14,751 bases of DNA from an uncultured candidate division Zixibacteria bacterium (GTDB lineage Bacteria > Zixibacteria > MSB-5A5 > GN15 > FEB-12): assembly GCA_913009765.1 (NCBI GenBank), contig CAJVYT010000056.1, positions 1 through 14,751 of the forward strand, in the 5' to 3' direction. Below are positions 14,423 through 14,751 of this stretch, one piece after another. A program made the translations under genes and the position numbers. Position 1 is the first letter of the stretch. Each line of letters starts with the position of its first letter. The notes under the pieces were generated by a model. The model saw only the letters and a program-made list of their open reading frames with translations. It did no database searches and was not told the DNA's origin.

Positions 14423-14434
14423 AACCACATAAAA

Positions 14435-14456
14435 TCCCCACGTCTGTGGGGAACAC
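14435..14456 (-). repeat. Solitary type I-E CRISPR-repeat-like hairpin
   Basis: On the minus strand it reads GTGTTCCCCAC, then AGAC, then GTGGGGA: a 7-bp GC stem within the exact 5' framework of type I-E repeats (GTGTTCCCC...GGGGAT). The final GAACCG part is replaced by TTTATG. Upstream on the same strand is TTGTTCCTTGAAAAC and AT-rich DNA resembling I-E leaders. No second copy occurs at the expected 61-nt spacing on either side, so there is no array. The alternative is an intrinsic terminator (stem followed by TTTT) for the broken AAA gene. Confidence 0.4.
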
Positions 14457-14566
14457 ACTTCTTTCAATCTATTGTTTTTATTGAGTTTTCAAGGAACAAT
14501 AATTCTACCAACATATTTACCATTAAACACCGATTTTCACAAAGAGTAAAATCGACATAATACCCC

Positions 14567-14751
14567 CTAATCAGGTCGTGTACCAATTGAATCAAATTCA
14601 TCAAATAAATAAATGCCTCGCATGTCTGCAATTGCATCAAACACCAGCCGCAATTTTGCCGCTGTCTCTCCCATGTACTTTGTTATCAACCCATCCAGAC
14701 GAATTTCAAACAATGGCAGATTGAATTCTCCAGCTAATGCAGAAGCAGACA
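14567..14751 (-). pseudogene. AAA+ ATPase fragment, broken after Walker B
   Basis: The 60 residues visible read as the core of an AAA+ ATPase of the Cdc48/FtsH type: ASALAGE and PLFEIRLDGLITKYMGE (after Walker A), AAKLRLVFDAI, and Walker B IYLFDEFDSIG at residues 46-56. The frame then ends at TAG just after GTRPD, where intact relatives continue with the second region of homology (sensor 1, arginine finger, lid). The 5' part, including Walker A, is outside the window. The gene is therefore truncated at its 3' end by a point mutation or, more likely, by a junction with the DNA to its left. It cannot encode a working ATPase by itself. Confidence 0.75.

Larger units (their letters stand above)
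13745..14566. other. Gene-free, structure-rich region upstream of the operon
   Basis: About 820 bp without a convincing gene. Next to the operon it is AT-rich and presumably holds the promoter. From about 13966 it becomes a series of nested or consecutive inverted repeats, described separately, up to a CRISPR-repeat-like hairpin at 14435-14456. The short minus-strand ORF that could be read in 14203-14430 runs across these stems and has no SD. The GC content rises in the 14150-14360 part, with G-rich runs. Confidence 0.65.

Noticed and set aside
14203..14430. 75-codon minus-strand ORF
   Set aside because: It crosses the inverted repeats and G-rich words, has no SD sequence and its translation shows no protein-like pattern.
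14370..14520. A CRISPR array
   Set aside because: Only one repeat-like unit exists; positions one repeat-spacer period to either side show no second copy. Reported only as a solitary repeat-like hairpin.

Overview
The window looks like a draft or metagenomic contig: positions 1-34 match the Illumina TruSeq universal adapter, so the left edge is a library artefact. All convincing genes lie on the minus strand. The left 2.8 kb looks like Bacteroidota or a relative in the FCB group: an outer-membrane-type lipoprotein, a subtilisin-like protease with an N-terminal YYW(S)-x-GKK(I)-L segment, AT-rich leaders with little or no Shine-Dalgarno (SD) sequence, and a long repeat-rich spacer. From about 2.98 kb rightwards every gene has a recognisable SD sequence, so this part was either acquired horizontally or joined in assembly; the sequence alone does not decide which.

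Layout, left to right. (1) 35-1784: a lipoprotein gene followed by an S8 peptidase, cut at its 3' end by the adapter and frameshifted in a G9 run. (2) 1785-2983: about 1.2 kb without genes, holding a minisatellite, a 15-bp tandem duplication, several inverted repeats and a GC-rich island. (3) 2984-4617: a small RiPP-type cluster, with a 57-residue cysteine-ended precursor peptide and a radical SAM/SPASM maturase, preceded by a good sigma70-like promoter overlapping the end of the previous gene. (4) 4685-13744: a four-gene operon transcribed leftwards: a PD-(D/E)XK nuclease-like protein; a giant (about 1046 aa) protein with an N-terminal SUKH (SMI1/KNR4) domain; a HrpA-like DEAH-box helicase with cysteine clusters; and a DHH-superfamily phosphoesterase-like protein with a cysteine-rich tail. 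(5) 13745-14566: about 820 bp without genes but rich in nested inverted repeats (a candidate structured RNA), plus one solitary hairpin closely resembling a type I-E CRISPR repeat with leader-like sequence beside it. (6) 14567-14751: the end of an AAA+ ATPase gene that stops just after Walker B.

The four-gene operon is the most interesting part. Putative nuclease, helicase and DHH activities, a SUKH domain (a fold best known as immunity to nuclease toxins), an adjacent structured RNA-like region and broken genes at the right edge suggest an accessory nucleic-acid-processing or defence-type locus that I cannot match to a named system. The grouping and the chemical motifs are visible; the defence role is inference. 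The peptide/radical SAM pair is a second, independent candidate for something new.
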